From: Panorpa germanica | Lineage: Eukaryota > Arthropoda > Insecta > Mecoptera > Panorpidae | Reading direction: 5' to 3' | DNA length: 64,000 bases | Assembly (NCBI GenBank): GCA_963678705.1 | Contig: OY783220.1 | Location: forward strand, 6,345,001 to 6,409,000 | Part shown: positions 12,023 to 45,519 of the stretch, one piece after another | Layout of the letters: each line of letters opens with the position of its first letter | Numbering within the stretch: the stretch's first letter is position 1 | Program-made: the position numbers and the translations under genes | Notes under the pieces: model-generated | What the model was told of the DNA's origin: nothing | Databases searched by the model: none | The model's input: only the letters and a program-made list of their open reading frames with translations

Positions 12023-13534
12023 CATATAGGTATACTATGGTGTTAAAGAAAATATGTATTTTTGGCTAACTAACAAAATACGTTGCAAGTTGATTTCGGT
12101 TCTCTTATTTCCTTTTCTTTAAGTTTTTAAAACGTGGATTAAGGGGTACGGCATATTAGTTTTTAGGTGTAGATATTTGTAAGACGAAAACAACTGATTT
12201 TGGCGGGAAAGTAGTTATTTCAAATATCATAAGTTGGTGTACAATTCAACTTTTCAATATTAAATAGTAGGCTATTCTAATAAAGAAGAAAATATAATTT
12301 TTAAATCTTATTTTTCACTTTATGTTTATACATTGTTTTTTAAAAGGTAATCCTTTTTAGTAATTAATTATTTAAAGTAAACAATCCGTTAACTGACAAA
12401 CCATGTTTATTTTTCTAATTTCATTAAAGAGATACAATAAATAAATAATGATTTAATTTCATAAATTACAACTAAATATATAAAAACAATTTAATCAACT
12501 TGATAACCATCACAATTCAATTTAAGTTCTAGTTTAAGTATACTCATACATATATAGCAAAAAGACAGGGATGGAGAACCTACGGCACAATTGTGACGTG
12601 TGAAAATCACGCCAGCGGACTACAGTGACTTGTAATTCATAAAAAAGTTCGCTATCCCTGGTAAAGTATATTCGTATAATACATAAAATAAATGTACAAT
12701 ATGATAAAAGGAAATAGCAATATGTGATTAAAAAGAGATAGCTTATAAGTACAACGAAGGCAATTAATTAATTCATAACACAATAACGCTAATGAGCTAA
12801 GGGGTTTGCGTTCGCGTTCGCGTTCGATGTTTTCAATCGAAGCACGAAGTTTCACAACCAATAGGGGACTTAAATGTGGCTAAGCTCATCATTGCATATT
12901 TAATAACTCAAAAGAACAATCAAACAAAATTACGAACAGATATTAAAAGAACTATCGACTTTAATAAGTAATAATATGCAGTAGGTATTCTAACTCTAAT
13001 AAATTCTAGAAACCAAACAAACATATATCGGTATATGTTATAATCAAAGCGAATTTAACGCCCAGGCAGAGTACTGTCAGGCATTTGATACACTTCGGGG
13101 TTTAATTTGGTTTTTGTCAATGTGATGTATGTCTTATTTGTAGCAACTATTTGACCTTTCGATATATTAATTCCTTAATGTCTCTGCAAAGTTTCGTTTC
13201 GAAAAAGATACGGCAAATTTACTTCTTTTGCAAATGACGTATACTCTGTAAATTTGCTTTTTCCTATGAAATATTACAGAACTATAGATGATGATGAACA
13301 TACCGCTGATTGCTCATTTTTTTATCCCACTAGTGTTCCTCAGACTGCTAAATGTACATCGCTAAATTCTCTGACGTCAATATTCAAAACTGTAAATCAT
13401 AGAGATATATATTTATATGTGACGTAAGCAGAGCTATTTAAGGCAGGGAACCTATTAAAAAAAGATTCGATAATTTAAAAATGACGATTCAACTGACATA
13501 TCTTTTCACTTTTTGTATTGGTAAAATATCGTAC
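12023..13534. other. no gene seen outside the 12566 MITE
   Basis: AT-rich sequence with a short TTCGCG-type hexamer repeat at 12806-12824. No coding sequence supported. Confidence 0.5.
12566..12660. mobile_element. tiny hAT-like MITE (95 bp)
   Basis: CAGGGATGGAGAACCT and AGTTCGCTATCCCTG are inverted ends. No convincing 8-bp duplication is seen. Confidence 0.4.
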
Positions 13535-13820
13535 CAGATTCAGATTGGGAAACGAGGAGAAAGGAACTAGGCAAATAGCGAGGTAAGGATGTCCAGGGTG
13601 TACGGAACGGAGATAGAAACATTGGAGAACAATAAGTTTTCATATGAGAAAAAGGTGTAAGAAAGCGAAAGGAATATTGGGCAGTTATTAAAGGGTGGCA
13701 GTGAAGAGAAGAGGTGGATGGCGGAGATAGAGAAAAGGAACGAGGAAAGAGAAGGTATGGAAGGTAAGAGAAACAGGAGGGAGAGTAGCAGGAGGACCGA
13801 AGCAGTAGCTGTAGCAGTTT
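13535..13820 (+). mobile_element. LINE fragment, C-terminal finger region
   Basis: CAGATTGGGAAACGAGGAGAAAGG encodes the RLGNEEKG motif of the 18.8-kb LINE, and AATATTGGGCAGTTATTAAAGG encodes NIGQLLKG. The region in between carries stops and the finger has lost a cysteine. Confidence 0.7.
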
Positions 13821-15524
13821 TATTTTTATAAGGATAATTTTTTTTTTTTGGATGGGAATGTTTACATATACTAAGGATCAAAATTGAATTAAGCACAATA
13901 ATATGTAAATAAATGAGTTAAAGCACAAGAATGTTTATTTGCCAAACGGCAAAAACATAAAACAAAATTAAAAAATATGTAAAGTATATCATAAATCCAA
14001 TTAATATGTAAAGATATCAACATTAAAAAGTAAGATTAATTTCTTCGTTGACTGTATTTAATATCGCAAAATACTCAAGGTGCGTACGCGTGCTCATAAT
14101 TAAAAAAAAAAACTTCCGAAGACACAATGTGGTTTTGTGCTCTTTCACAAAACTCTGCAACAATGTTTGGGCACTTAACGTATGTGACCTATTTTATAAT
14201 GCGGAATGATTATAGAGTACAAGCTGGTGCAGCCTTATGCTTATTATAAAGGTTTGTTTAAAAATAATATCTTGTGATAAAAAGTGATTGAAATTGGAGA
14301 TTCGGGTATCGTATTCAATATATGCAAACGGAACGTTTACGTTGGTTGGATAAGTAAGTACTTTAAAATATTATAAAATAATGTAATTGTTATCATAATG
14401 AAGTAAATTCATTTTTTTATAGACTCTTAAGTTTATTTTTCAACGTAGCAACTTTTACTTTGATGTTCATTCGGAATCTTTGATGTGTGTTGATAAAAAT
14501 GTTAAAATCTATAAGCAAGGTACGCCGTTAGGGCAGTCGCACACACGAGATACAGCGTTTTAAGATAGTTTAACCGTAACCACACTTTTCTTAAGAATTT
14601 GATAAAATTAAAACATAGTGTTCGTTAAAGGTGTATTTAATTTGTCAAAAAAATGGAATTTTTCCATTGATTATGAAGCGAGATATATCTAATTAAAATA
14701 CACATAATTAACATGCAACGGGCCGATAAAGTATAAAAAGAAAATACATAAAGACATAGTTTCGTGTATATATGAAAACCCTTTCTTAGGAATGCTCTAA
14801 GAAACTAATATACTAAAAAAAAAATTATGAAAATCATCTCCGATTGTCTCGAGCAAAAAAAGAAGATGTAGTAGTAGAAGATTGAATAATCAGAGAGAAA
14901 ACTAATTTGGCTAGACTAATTTTTATTTTAGCCTCAAATAGACGGTTTCTTAAATTATCTTGGTATAAGTAACTTGATACATATAGCATTGCCACAGCTC
15001 TACTGTCAAATATCTATCTTGGGTACTACACATTTGGTAGAACTCCCCCGACAGCCATAAGATTTTGTCTATGGTAAGAAGATTCGATTTTAGTTTTCAA
15101 GGTCGTTTGATAGCTCTGGGTAAACTGAACTTGCCTAATTTAAAGTATAGATCTTTGAAAAATCATCAAAAGTTATCGGTTATCAAAAAATATAGATCTT
15201 AGGGATTCTATTAAGTTACATTATTATGACGTTGTTTAATATTGAACGGTACTATTTTGAATAAAGTTAAACAACTAATAATCTCGTATTCTCTCGATTG
15301 TATTCGTAAAAACCTGCTCCAAATAATAGTACATGCAAGAAATGCAGGTGTAATCAAACGACGATTTTGGCCGCAACTTTTATTCGAATGATTTTTGACC
15401 AACTAATTAGGTAACTTATTGCACATATTAACTTGAAGTTTAAAAACCATGCCAAAAATATGCCAAAAGAAGAACTAAACATGTACGAATAGTACCAAGT
15501 TACTCAATATCAATCAATAGAATC
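13821..15524. other. no gene seen
   Basis: AT-rich throughout, with scattered short frames only. Confidence 0.5.
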
Positions 15525-16159
15525 AATGGGCTTGTGTCCTATGTCTTAATTTCTATAAAAGTGTACTATATATTGATAAAGTGGGTTACTAGAACCTCAA
15601 ATGTTCAATTATTTTTTAATAACACCTTATATTTTAAGAGATATTAACAATTAAAAAAGTCATTTTAATTCTCAAAAGTCTCTTTAATTATTAAAGGGAT
15701 TTAACGTTGTACACATTCCAAGTGCATGTGACATCACAATCCTTGTGTAAGGTTACCAACTCTCTGCTATATGTATTTATATATCAAAATATCAAATATT
15801 ATTTACAGGTATTTCAAGGAACAATAAAATTACAATACTATGTCTGCCTTAGCAGGGTTAAATAAAATAAAAACTTATTATTCTTTGATTTGACTTGATT
15901 ATTTGACTACCAACAGCTACAGAACATTACCACAGCACTGACCTATTCAACAAATAACTGACGTTGAAATGCATTTCACGTCATACAAATATGGCCGACC
16001 ATTTCTAGCGCTAAAACTACAATTCAAACTTTTAATTGCTATATCTCCGTCAATATTTAGATATTTAATAAAATAGACACGCCAATACACATTTATAAAC
16101 ATCAATTTCAATCAACAATTGAAAAATCGACCACTAAAAAATGAGGACACAAGCCCATT
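15525..16159. mobile_element. TIR element (AATGGGCTTGTGT family), about 635 bp
   Basis: The left end AATGGGCTTGTGTCC at 15525 is mirrored by GGACACAAGCCCATT ending at 16159. Its two halves occur separately elsewhere: the left half resembles 32578-32760 and the right half is inverted at 7796-7985. No coding region is seen. No target duplication is clear. Confidence 0.6.
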
Positions 16160-16982
16160 TAGCTTATTGATATTCAAAACTTCTTTAGCACAAAATCACT
16201 TTGAAGTATTGCTACTCCTGAAAGAATAATATCCAAAATGTTTGATATTTATGAAGCTATAAATATTTCCGAGTACCTCTTAAAATATGAGCCGGTCTGC
16301 AGATGTCAATGCAGGCACACTGACACTGATAATTACCACATAACTGTCGGCAATTATGGGCTAATGAAACCTGTTACAATAAAGTTTAACATATTATATT
16401 AAAAGTGAAACCGATCCTAAAGATCAATCGTTGCCAAAAGCCAACTCGTGACAAAGCTGAAGTGATTTATATAGTAATGTGCTACTTTATAAAACTTTTA
16501 TTATACATTAAATTTACCGCAAATTTGTTTCCGCAAAGGCACTTAATAAGTATCTTTGCAAGTGGCGAACTTACCAAACCTTCCGCTCTACGTAATTATA
16601 TAAAAATGCCGCCATGTTAATACGTTGTTGGCAGGTTAGCAATGTGTTAAATTATGCGCAGCCACTTCTACCGCTAAACACAATTACATGTACTTTATGT
16701 TTATTTTACATAAATTGTGTTACATAAATAATATTACCTAATATATACCGTTTTGTGACCCATTACATTGTTTTTCTGATTAATAGAATTATAAAACTTT
16801 TTAAGAAGATCTTTTCAAGCAAAATTTTATAAAGACCAACGGATTATAAAATACCAGAATACGAAATGGATCTTGGATTTAGCTTGTAATAAGCTAAAAC
16901 GTTTGAAACTGTAAGACATTTTTCAACCTGAGTATCTATTGAATAATCAAAAAATATTTCTTTTGTAATAAATATTACTAGT
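16160..16982. other. no gene seen
   Basis: AT-rich. The 71-codon plus frame at 16405-16620 has no recognisable motif. Confidence 0.5.
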
Positions 16983-17219
16983 AGCCCAGTCATTATAGTA
17001 AGTTCACCTCGGAATTCGAGATACCCAGCTGTAAGTCTGTAAATACTTGTATATTGACACCCTAAAGTTGTCTCAAAACCTACATATGGTAGGGTGTATA
17101 AACCATATGTAGGTTTTGAGACAACTTTAGGGTGTCAATATACAAGTATTTATAGACTTACAGCTGGGTATCTCGAATTCCGAGATTCTTACCTAATTTA
17201 AGCTTAAATGACTGGGCCA
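16983..17219. mobile_element. fold-back element with 83-bp inverted arms
   Basis: Arms 17008-17090 and 17102-17184 are reverse complements with a single mismatch near 17039 and an 11-nt loop. Outer repeats GCCCAGTCAT (16984-16993) and ATGACTGGGC (17208-17217) add a terminal inverted repeat. No coding frame is present. It is most simply a fold-back MITE; a transcript across it would form a long near-perfect hairpin. Confidence 0.85.
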
Positions 17220-17759
17220 TAGGTTAAAATGATTCAGTTAAATAATCAACATAGGGCACTAAAAACTAGATTCAATTGTGCGTAGATAAAAGTGATTTCG
17301 TGTAGGAGCTACAAGAAAGGCCCCCATGATGAGTATCGCACCAGGTCCCCATTAGTTTCGATACGGCCCTGAACAGTAGAAACAATTTCAATAATGTGGA
17401 ATTATAAACCTGCAAAAAAAGAACATGTGCTTCCATCTCTGCAAGAATACTTCAATAATTAGCAACGCGTGCAATCTTTATTTAATTACATAAACTTTAA
17501 TTAAATTCTGTGTAATTACAAATGTAAATTACATATGCACTCGTACCCGTACAATAATATCAACTGAATATTCAATGCTTTTCATATTAATACTGTGGTT
17601 GACGTTAATTCAACGGTGCTCGGCAGATGTCACTTTTATTTTTACAAGTCTATACTCTCGTATTGTATCTGCCGATTAATGATTGGGTTTCGAGGTATTG
17701 AACGAAAAAACCAATAAAAATAAATCAAGAATATTGGCAGGTACTCGTCAGTGGGTCAA
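17220..17759. other. no gene seen
   Basis: Contains a possible hAT-like end (AGTTTCGATACGGCCCTG near 17356-17372) but no partner. Confidence 0.45.
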
Positions 17760-18175
17760 ACGTTGAATGCCTTCAGCAATTGTTCAGCGGCAGCGTCAAG
17801 ATGCCATTCAAATTGTGTTGCATTATAAGAAGTTGGTGGATAAATAACTTCGGTTCTTTAGAATGGAATAAAACTCACGTTTCTTTCATGTTCTAATGAG
17901 ATCTACATGACTGAATGTGATTTCAAGTCATCATCGTTAGATACAGTTTTATCATTCAAAGAGTTTTACAAAATTGGAAATAAATGGTGATCTGATGGTG
18001 CAACGTCATCTCATCCAAACAAGCGCTAATCTTCTTCAAGAGTTACCAAAGATGTGCGAGATTTCCTTTGATTGCTTTCTCAAGCTTTATTAGTTGTAGA
18101 TAGTAAACATCTGAATTGATTGTTTGGGTCGTTTTCCTCAATGCCACACTGTGCTTAAAGCTCCACGATTCAGTA
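17760..18175 (-). pseudogene. possible degenerate mariner transposase
   Basis: The reverse strand around 18065-18135 encodes, with stops, a TINSDVYYLQLIKLEKAIK-like run. This resembles the segment before HxDNARPH in mariner transposases (T.NSD.Y..QL..L..AI). The rest has decayed and no TIRs are seen. Confidence 0.4.
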
Positions 18176-18765
18176 CAGAAATAAAAAAGTATCTAAATTA
18201 CGTTTGGCATGCTAAGTTTTCATAGGAAAAGGGTAGAGGCAGACAAGAAATTCATTGACAAGGTGTTGAACAAATTTGGAATACAACCTAGACTCCTTAA
18301 GTTTCTATTCTTAATTTAAATAACATTTTTATTTCTTAACCTTTTTTTGTGTATTTTCTTTCAGGGCAATGGCTGGCGAGTGCACTCTCTTCCGGTGCCC
18401 ATGCTGTCAACATTAGCAGGACGTTGGTAATAGAACTAATATTGAAAATAGACCTAGGTCTATTGAAAGTAGCTCCGCTAAATGACATCTAAGAAAGAAA
18501 AATGGGATCCTCAAGTGGAAGACTAAAGCATATATTTGGTAAGTTATTTTTGAAGTTGAATAACGTCATTCCACGGTCGTATCTTCCGATAAATTAAATA
18601 AGTTATAATTCAACTTAAGACCTCATGAACTAAGCGATCTTAATGTACCGACCAACTAATTGACCGGATCTTTTTCTGAATATATATGTTTTATCAGTCA
18701 GACCTCCAAAATTATACTTCCTGTTTTTAATTTCCATTACTTTATCCTCTAACATCAAATTACAC
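18176..18765. other. no gene seen
   Basis: Unique-looking AT-rich sequence between the mariner-like remnant and the LINE poly-A end. Confidence 0.5.
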
Positions 18766-20215
18766 TTTTTTTTTTTTTTTATATATTAATTGTGTATGCC
18801 TTTCGGCTTTACAATCTACAGTATTATATTTCTAATACATTTCATTCCTATATACATTCCAAACTTAAAACTAAACTTAAAATAAACTTAAAATCTTCTC
18901 GACTTTTACTAATTCCAAAAGTGCTTTCTGCTTCTTCTTCTTTTGACCCTCTCTATTATTCTCCACCAGCTTATTTATTCTCCTGTTTTTCCTTTCCTTC
19001 TTACTATTTCCGCCATCCGCCTCTTTCCTTCACTGCCTCCCTTTAATAGCTGGCCAATATTCCTTTCGCTTGCTACTTTTTCCTTACACTCAAACTTAAT
19101 GTGCTCCAGTGTTTCGTCCTCCGCTCCACACATTCTACACTTTCTTTCCTCACTCTTTTCCCAGTATCTGTTTCCTTTTTCCTCATTTCCCAATCTAAAC
19201 CTTGCTGTTCTTCTTATGTGTTTTATGTCTTTTTCTATAAGGTACTGAGGCACATTATTTTCCAATAACCTCTTATATCTTTTATTGTAGTTACTTTTTT
19301 CTATATTTCCCATTCTCTCCTGCTGTTGTGTCTCCTTATCCCTTCTCCTTAGCTCCTCTGCCACACTTGCGCCACCTTCTCTTCTCCTCTCTGCCTCCTC
19401 GATCGCCATTCCATTCCTTTCAAAGTATTCTTTTCTCTTTTTTGGACCTCCTCCCCCCCCATTCTTTATGTTATCCTCTCTTATTTTCTTTAAAATTTTG
19501 CTTTCCGCTCTGTTCAATTTCTCCTCGTATTTTACCGCTCTTTCCCCTGTTTTAATTCGTATCTTATCCCTCTTTAGCTCCTCCATCACCATGTATCCTG
19601 GCGTGCACCTGTCCAGCCCTAGTACCCATTTCATATATCTCACCTGTATTCTTTCCAGCTTTTCTTGTTCCTTCCACCCCTAAATCTCTGCTCCATACGA
19701 CATCATACTGGCTATCAGTCTATCATATATCCATATTCTCTTTTGTATGTCCCCCCCAAATACCTTTTCCCCTAGTCCCCATACCCGTCGCATTGCTTGC
19801 TCTGCCTTCTTTGCCACCTCCCTTATATGCGCCTCTTCTCCATTATTCTTTTTAAAAGTGTAGCCCAGATATTTAAATTCTTCAACTTCCTCAATGTCCT
19901 CTGTCTTGTATTTCCACCTTTTATGTCTCCTTTTTCCACCCCCTTTTTTAAATACCATAATTTTTGTCTTTTCCACGTTTAACTCTAGTCCTTTCCTGTC
20001 TAAATACCTCCCTAGCCGGTGTGCCATCTCCTGCAGCTCTCCTTCCCTTTTTGCCAACAGGACTATATCGTCAGCGTATGCTAAAGTCCATATCTTGTAG
20101 TGCCTTCCTATTAGCACCCCCCCATCTTGTCCTCTTTCCACTTGTTCCAGTAACAACTTATAGTCTAAAATAAATGTCATTTCCTTAGAATAAAAGTATA
20201 GTATTAATTGCAATT
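18766..20215 (-). mobile_element. 5'-truncated non-LTR retrotransposon (LINE), one in-frame stop
   Basis: The element runs on the minus strand from a truncated start near 20215 to a poly-A end (plus-strand poly-T at 18766-18780). It holds the second half of a reverse transcriptase, with YADD at codons 20078-20067, and a C-terminal C-X2-C-X8-H-X4-C finger at 19139-19086. The frame runs from 20213 to 18975 apart from one TAG at 19682-19680, where related elements usually have Trp. Endonuclease and the N-terminal RT are missing. The clade cannot be fixed from this part. Three shorter copies of its 3' region lie in the window. Confidence 0.85.
18975..20213 (-). pseudogene. LINE reverse transcriptase and C-terminal finger, broken by one nonsense codon
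   Basis: The first part (20213-19680) contains LAYADDIVLLA, a long thumb-like region (EFKYLGYTFKK) and SYGAEI just before the stop. The second (19679-18975) continues in the same frame with RYMKWVLGLDRCTPGY, a highly charged helix-rich region and the CCHC-type finger CRMCGAEDETLEHIKFEC. The product would convert element RNA to DNA at the target site. Truncation leaves no endonuclease, so this copy cannot move by itself. Confidence 0.8.
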
Positions 20216-23188
20216 CTCCACAGTTGTAGACCTTTCATTTCATTGCTTTTCAAAGGTTTTGCAGTATTAGAACGTAATCATTTGATAGATCCATTTATGA
20301 TTGGCGCGAAATTCAAATTGGATTCTGAAATATGTGATATAGTACTCGTATTTTAGTTGACCATAACGGGAACTCGCCCTAAAGCTGCATGTGCATGCAT
20401 GGCACCATGGTGCACATTGATATATCTGCAGACATGACGATGACGATGATGGTTGGTATGGGTTGCATGGAGACAAATATTATTTAATTAAATCAGCATC
20501 TGTCGTGCAAGATAATTACGTCAATTAAATGCATTAATGAATATTACACTATTTATTATACGATGCATTATTTATGACATATTTATTATATACTAAATAC
20601 GAAAACTTGCTTAAAATGTTCGTTATGTAATCGATGCGATGATCAGAAGTTGATCCCCTTTAATCCACTCACTTTTATGAAACATGCATACCACATTTAG
20701 ACGGATAAAACTATTTCGAATGTTAAACTTCGTTGAATTTCTTCTAAGCACGTAGCCTTCTATCGCCAATTCCGCTTTCTATTTTTGATCTTAAAATTTA
20801 TGATCACTCGAAGAAGTGCTCTTCGCAGCTGCTCTTCACAGCGCACGTAGCTGCTCGATATAACTACTGTGGAATATGCGATATATCGTCTAGCGCGTGA
20901 GACAGAAGATACTCAGTGCAAACTATATGAAGAATCTGGCGTTGATCCGTGTATCGCACGAAATAATATAAAGGGTAATATATAAAAATAAAATTATTAA
21001 TAAGAAAATGTCGTTTTATTCATAATTTTCTATAAGCTAATAAAGTACACTATCAGTTCTCGTAGTCAGCAGTCGCCACCGATCAGGAGCATATAATAGG
21101 AGCACAATTCAAAATTTTAATTTTATAAAAACAAAAACTAAAATAAAAATAAATGAAAAAAACGATTTTTATTTTCAAAAACAATAAATTTATTTATTCA
21201 ATTTATTATAACAATTCTATGATTTTCTTACATATTAATAATTCGTTAATTACTTTGCAATTACAATAATCAATTTAACTTATTCGAAAATACATTATCT
21301 GCCGTACCAACGACTTATGATGTATGCTATATATAATATCAATGTTCTCTATATGTTTTGAATATTTATTAGATTTGTTTTTTCGAAATATTGCTGTACA
21401 CAAATAACCAATTTTCGATTTCATGTAACGTATAATTTTTAATAAAAAAGTATTTATTGTTTGGTAGTAGATTTCATGTTTTTCATTTGTTATGATTCTA
21501 AAGCTATGGTTGTATATTTACAGCAGAGTGACGAAAAGAACAAACCTATTAACAAAACAATTTTAAAAATTGTAAAAATTTCATATTTGCATGTTTAATT
21601 AATTTTCTTTTAGCAAACAAACATTTTACTAACAATACATAAACATGATTTGTTTTACAATGGAATGATTTCTAATCTAAATAACTAATTAATCTATAAT
21701 TATGGTATGTATATTTCTTTGGTAACGTAGCCGTATTTATCCTATCTACGTAAATGTAGATTTTCAGTGGATTTTTTAATTTTATACAAAATAAAACGAA
21801 ATCATATCAAAATTTTAAATTTTCTACTTACAAAATTTTTACAAAAGAAAAATTTAATAACGTATTTTTGGATTGTCAATAAGTATATTTTTAAAATACA
21901 TACAATGTTGCAATCCTAAATAATAATAAATTAAAATAGTTACCCAAAATATTAATTTTTATTTATTGAATGTTTTACCTGCATCCCCGTTAAACAGATT
22001 TAAATTTTTTTAAATAATAGTCGGCGGCCTGTTGTGGTCAGTTCGAGTGTGAAAATATCTTGAAGATACATATTTTTGTATAGATGTTTATCACTTTCAT
22101 AATCTAAAAAAGTTTATGATTCTAATACCAGTTTCACACCAGAGAGACAGTTTTGAAAACAATTTTGTTGTCAAAAAACCAAACAAAAACATGTTTTATT
22201 TTATTTTAAAATACTTCTGTTTTTCGAAAACAGACTGTTCACACTGAACAGACTGGTTTTGTTTTTAGCGTTTTTCTGTGTGTACAAATTATAAACATGA
22301 TAAACAACAACTGACAAGCGCAAATGTTCACAAAAAACAAAACTGCGTGTTCAAACCAAGCAGACTAAAAAACAACAAAATAGGAAACTGAATATTTTTA
22401 GATTATTTTAAGTTAACCAAACTTGAAGTAGATGTTTTTAACGGGTAAATACTTACATGTGGTTTCACGTTGGTATTTTACATTAAGGTAACATCTTCAA
22501 CGACTAGAGTACCTTTTGATTAGTTCAATTATAGTAACACCTACTAGTAAAAAGTAAATAAGTCTATAATAATAGACCTTCACTTTAAATTTTACGTTAA
22601 TGTTGAAATGCTAACGTTTTAAAAAATACTGTTTTAAGAAAGAGGCGTCTAAAGTTTGTTTTTACCAATTTTTACAGTGTCACGCTGCTTAGCTTGACGA
22701 GTCTAGTCTGAGAGCAGCGTTTTATGTAGTTTGGTAAATTAATTTAGTGAAACACAGTCACAAAGAACGCAGCTCATAAACTACATTTGTCAAACAACGT
22801 GTCGTGTTTTATTAAACCTAAACTTAAATTAAAATAATTATTAATATTAAACATATATACAACATATTTGGTACCAATTTATTTAGCCAATAAGCGTTAG
22901 TTTTAAATTAAATATTTTTTTAACTTTTTTTTATTAAGTTAACTTTGGTTATTAATAGACTATTATTCTTATTATTTAAAACATTATTTATTTTATTTAC
23001 ATATTTAATTAATCTTTTCTTTTTAATGACGAACTATTTTACACATTTCTAATGTTCAATTTAATCAATAACTAGCTTTTAAGGCACATTTTGAATGATT
23101 TCATTTCTATCAGTTTTTACTGGACTAAAGTTTCACTGTAATGTATATATAATGCTGAACATACACTTTATAAGTTTTTCTGTTTATT
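20216..23188 (-). other. sens 3' flank, probably including its 3' UTR
   Basis: The part nearest 23188 should hold the sens 3' UTR, and several AATAAA-like hexamers occur on the minus strand there. At 22120-22380 an A-rich block with ends TTTCACACC and TTGGTTTGAACA is probably another MITE. No other coding sequence. Confidence 0.4.
20833..20893 (+). repeat. repeat shared with 46636-46697
   Basis: CACAGCGCACGTAGCTGCTCGATATAACTACTGTGGAATATGCGATA is nearly identical at 46641. Confidence 0.65.
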
Positions 23189-43315
<20,127 letters not shown>

Positions 43316-43780
43316 CTGAAAATAGTTAAAAACATGATCATATTTATGAAAAACTACTATATACTTAAAATTTGGGCTCTAAGCTATTTAATCGTATTGT
43401 ATTCATCACAGAAGCAATTTATTACAACGCGGTATATCGCAGAAAATCTAATCTAAAATTCGACTTCCAAAAGAAAAACAAAATTATAAAAAGAATAAGA
43501 CGAAATAATATTTCTTTTTAATTCTCTTATGTGCTATATTGAGGACTGAACCATAAAATTGATGTGACTTAGTTTATAATGATCCCTAATTCATATTTCA
43601 TTTATATCAAGTTCCCTACTAGATCCTTATCAGGTTCCTGACCAATAATCTTCATAGATTTATAACTGTGATATTAGAACCTTAGATTATCCTTATCGGG
43701 ATCCTTACAATGCTCGGGTACAGAATATTTGCAAAATAAGCAGTTTATAATTTTACATTTAAATCAACTATAACCTAACA

Positions 43781-43870
43781 GCATGATGGCTAAGAGCATT
43801 GATGCGTTGATTCTTAGATCAACTGACCATCACTATATTTTAATTTGATTTGAGTTATTATAAACATGCT
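43781..43870 (+). mobile_element. SINE head fragment
   Basis: ATGGCTAAGAGCATTGATGCG and a decayed TTCTTAGATCAACTGACC, then TTATTATAAAC, align with the head and early body of the 10111 SINE. Confidence 0.45.
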
Positions 43871-44949
43871 AAATGGAGGTCAGGAGGTAAAAGAAATGAA
43901 TAAAATAAAGTGTTCTTCATTATGTAGTTTTTCCATAAATATGAGATACGAGTTTTTTATGTTTGGTCTATATTTATTGAGACCCTGAGCCCTTAAGTTT
44001 AAAACATGATTGTTGATAATATGATAGGGGCACATCTATAAATTATCCTTTATAATTAATCACAATTTGTCAGTTATGAAATTAATTTTGTTTAGTCCAG
44101 CTGTGTTTTATAAATGGAAGAAAAAATATTATTCCATTTATAATATTATTTCATTGTTTTTGTTAATTTCTACGTTATATTCAATTATCTATTTGCCCAC
44201 CCTGAGTCACCTTAACCATTGGGCTAAAGTGGGATAAAGAGTAAAATATATGTATGAAAGACAACTGATAAAGTGGTCTGCAAAGTGCGACAAAGACTTA
44301 AGAAGCGGTAAGAAGTAATTGATGCCTTATGCCGTAGTATGTTTTCTGCGGCTTGCCTGTGCTTAAAGTTATTCTAAAAATTCCCACCTCTAAGACGTTT
44401 TTTTTATATTTATTTATACTCCATCAACTATTGATAGTTATTAGCACTTAAATTAATATACATATATTGAATTTTATCAACATTTTATAGGACATAATCT
44501 ATACAATTTATAATTTTCTATTTTTTCAGCTTATTGTTTTTTTTTTTATTAATACTTCACGGGCTTCTAAGGACCACGGTCCTTTTTTCACCTTTACTTT
44601 ATTTTATTTACATTTTACCTATTTATATTTCATTATTATTATAACTACCTAAACTTTTAAACCCGCTTTATGCCAACAGCTTATAGTTGCTTCTTTCCAT
44701 TATCCATCTTTTTCTATCACGATCTGATACATCGCTTCCACTATGATGACATCCATTGCATTATCTGGTTCTTCCTTTTATTAGCATATTTTCTTTGTCT
44801 ACCAATTGTATACTTCTACTGTTCTATTCTTTCAACTATAATCCATTTCTCTTTATAAAGCTGTTTTCTTTCTTTTTTCTTTTTATTTCTATGTCTATTT
44901 TCTTTAACGATTTTTTCTTTTTCTTATCGTGTTTTCTTTTTTCTGATTG

Positions 44950-45050
44950 TTACCAAACCCAGATAATATAACTCTGGCCCGACGATCGAACCCGGAAATA
45001 TAGTAGTGAGAGTCAAGCATCAATGCTCTCGAATACTGTGTCGTCTCTAG
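44950..45050 (-). mobile_element. SINE tRNA-like head, minus strand
   Basis: Read in reverse it has ACGACACAGTATTCGAGAGC, then CATTGATGCTTGAC and GGTTCGATCGTCGGGCCAGAG, matching the head of the 10111 SINE with its B box. Confidence 0.65.
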
Positions 45051-45519
45051 GACGTTTTGTTGTCCGTTACATGAAACAAATAGTCGCTGTTGTGTTATCA
45101 AGGAAATTATTCTCAAGGATATCACTGGGGACAAAGTTACTAAAGCTACCGAAAACGCCACGAAGCAAAAGAAATAGCTAGACGCTAAGTCTGCCTCATG
45201 CAGATATGACATAGTAAAGTAAATCTGTATATTTGATGTTTGCCCCTTAGATTCTTGATTGATGACAACTTCAATAAAAAAAACACCCAATTTTCTTGTA
45301 CGACTCAAATCGCAGTTTACTAAGTTACACATGTTAAAAATCAGAATCACTTTACGCCCCCCTCCCCTCCCTTCCATCGAACATATGTACATGATACACG
45401 ACAAACTTCTCCATATTCTATTCATTACACACATTTAGTATTCATTCAGTATGTCATTTTATCGATTTTAGATTTGTGTGAATTGTTTTAATGGTTACAA
45501 TAAATGTGCCATCCATCCA

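Larger units (their letters stand above)
43316..45519. other. sens 5' region; pyrimidine-rich and SINE-bearing
   Basis: 44530-44940 is T/C-rich on the plus strand and may be an old retroelement in reverse, though no motif survives. A minus-strand open frame at 44904-45434 runs through the SINE head and is not credible as a gene. Confidence 0.45.

Noticed and set aside
18792-20173. Plus-strand frames of 60-100 codons
   Set aside because: They are mirror frames of the minus-strand LINE reverse transcriptase.
44904-45434. 176-codon minus-strand frame
   Set aside because: It reads through a tRNA-like SINE head and pyrimidine-rich DNA and has no recognisable motif.
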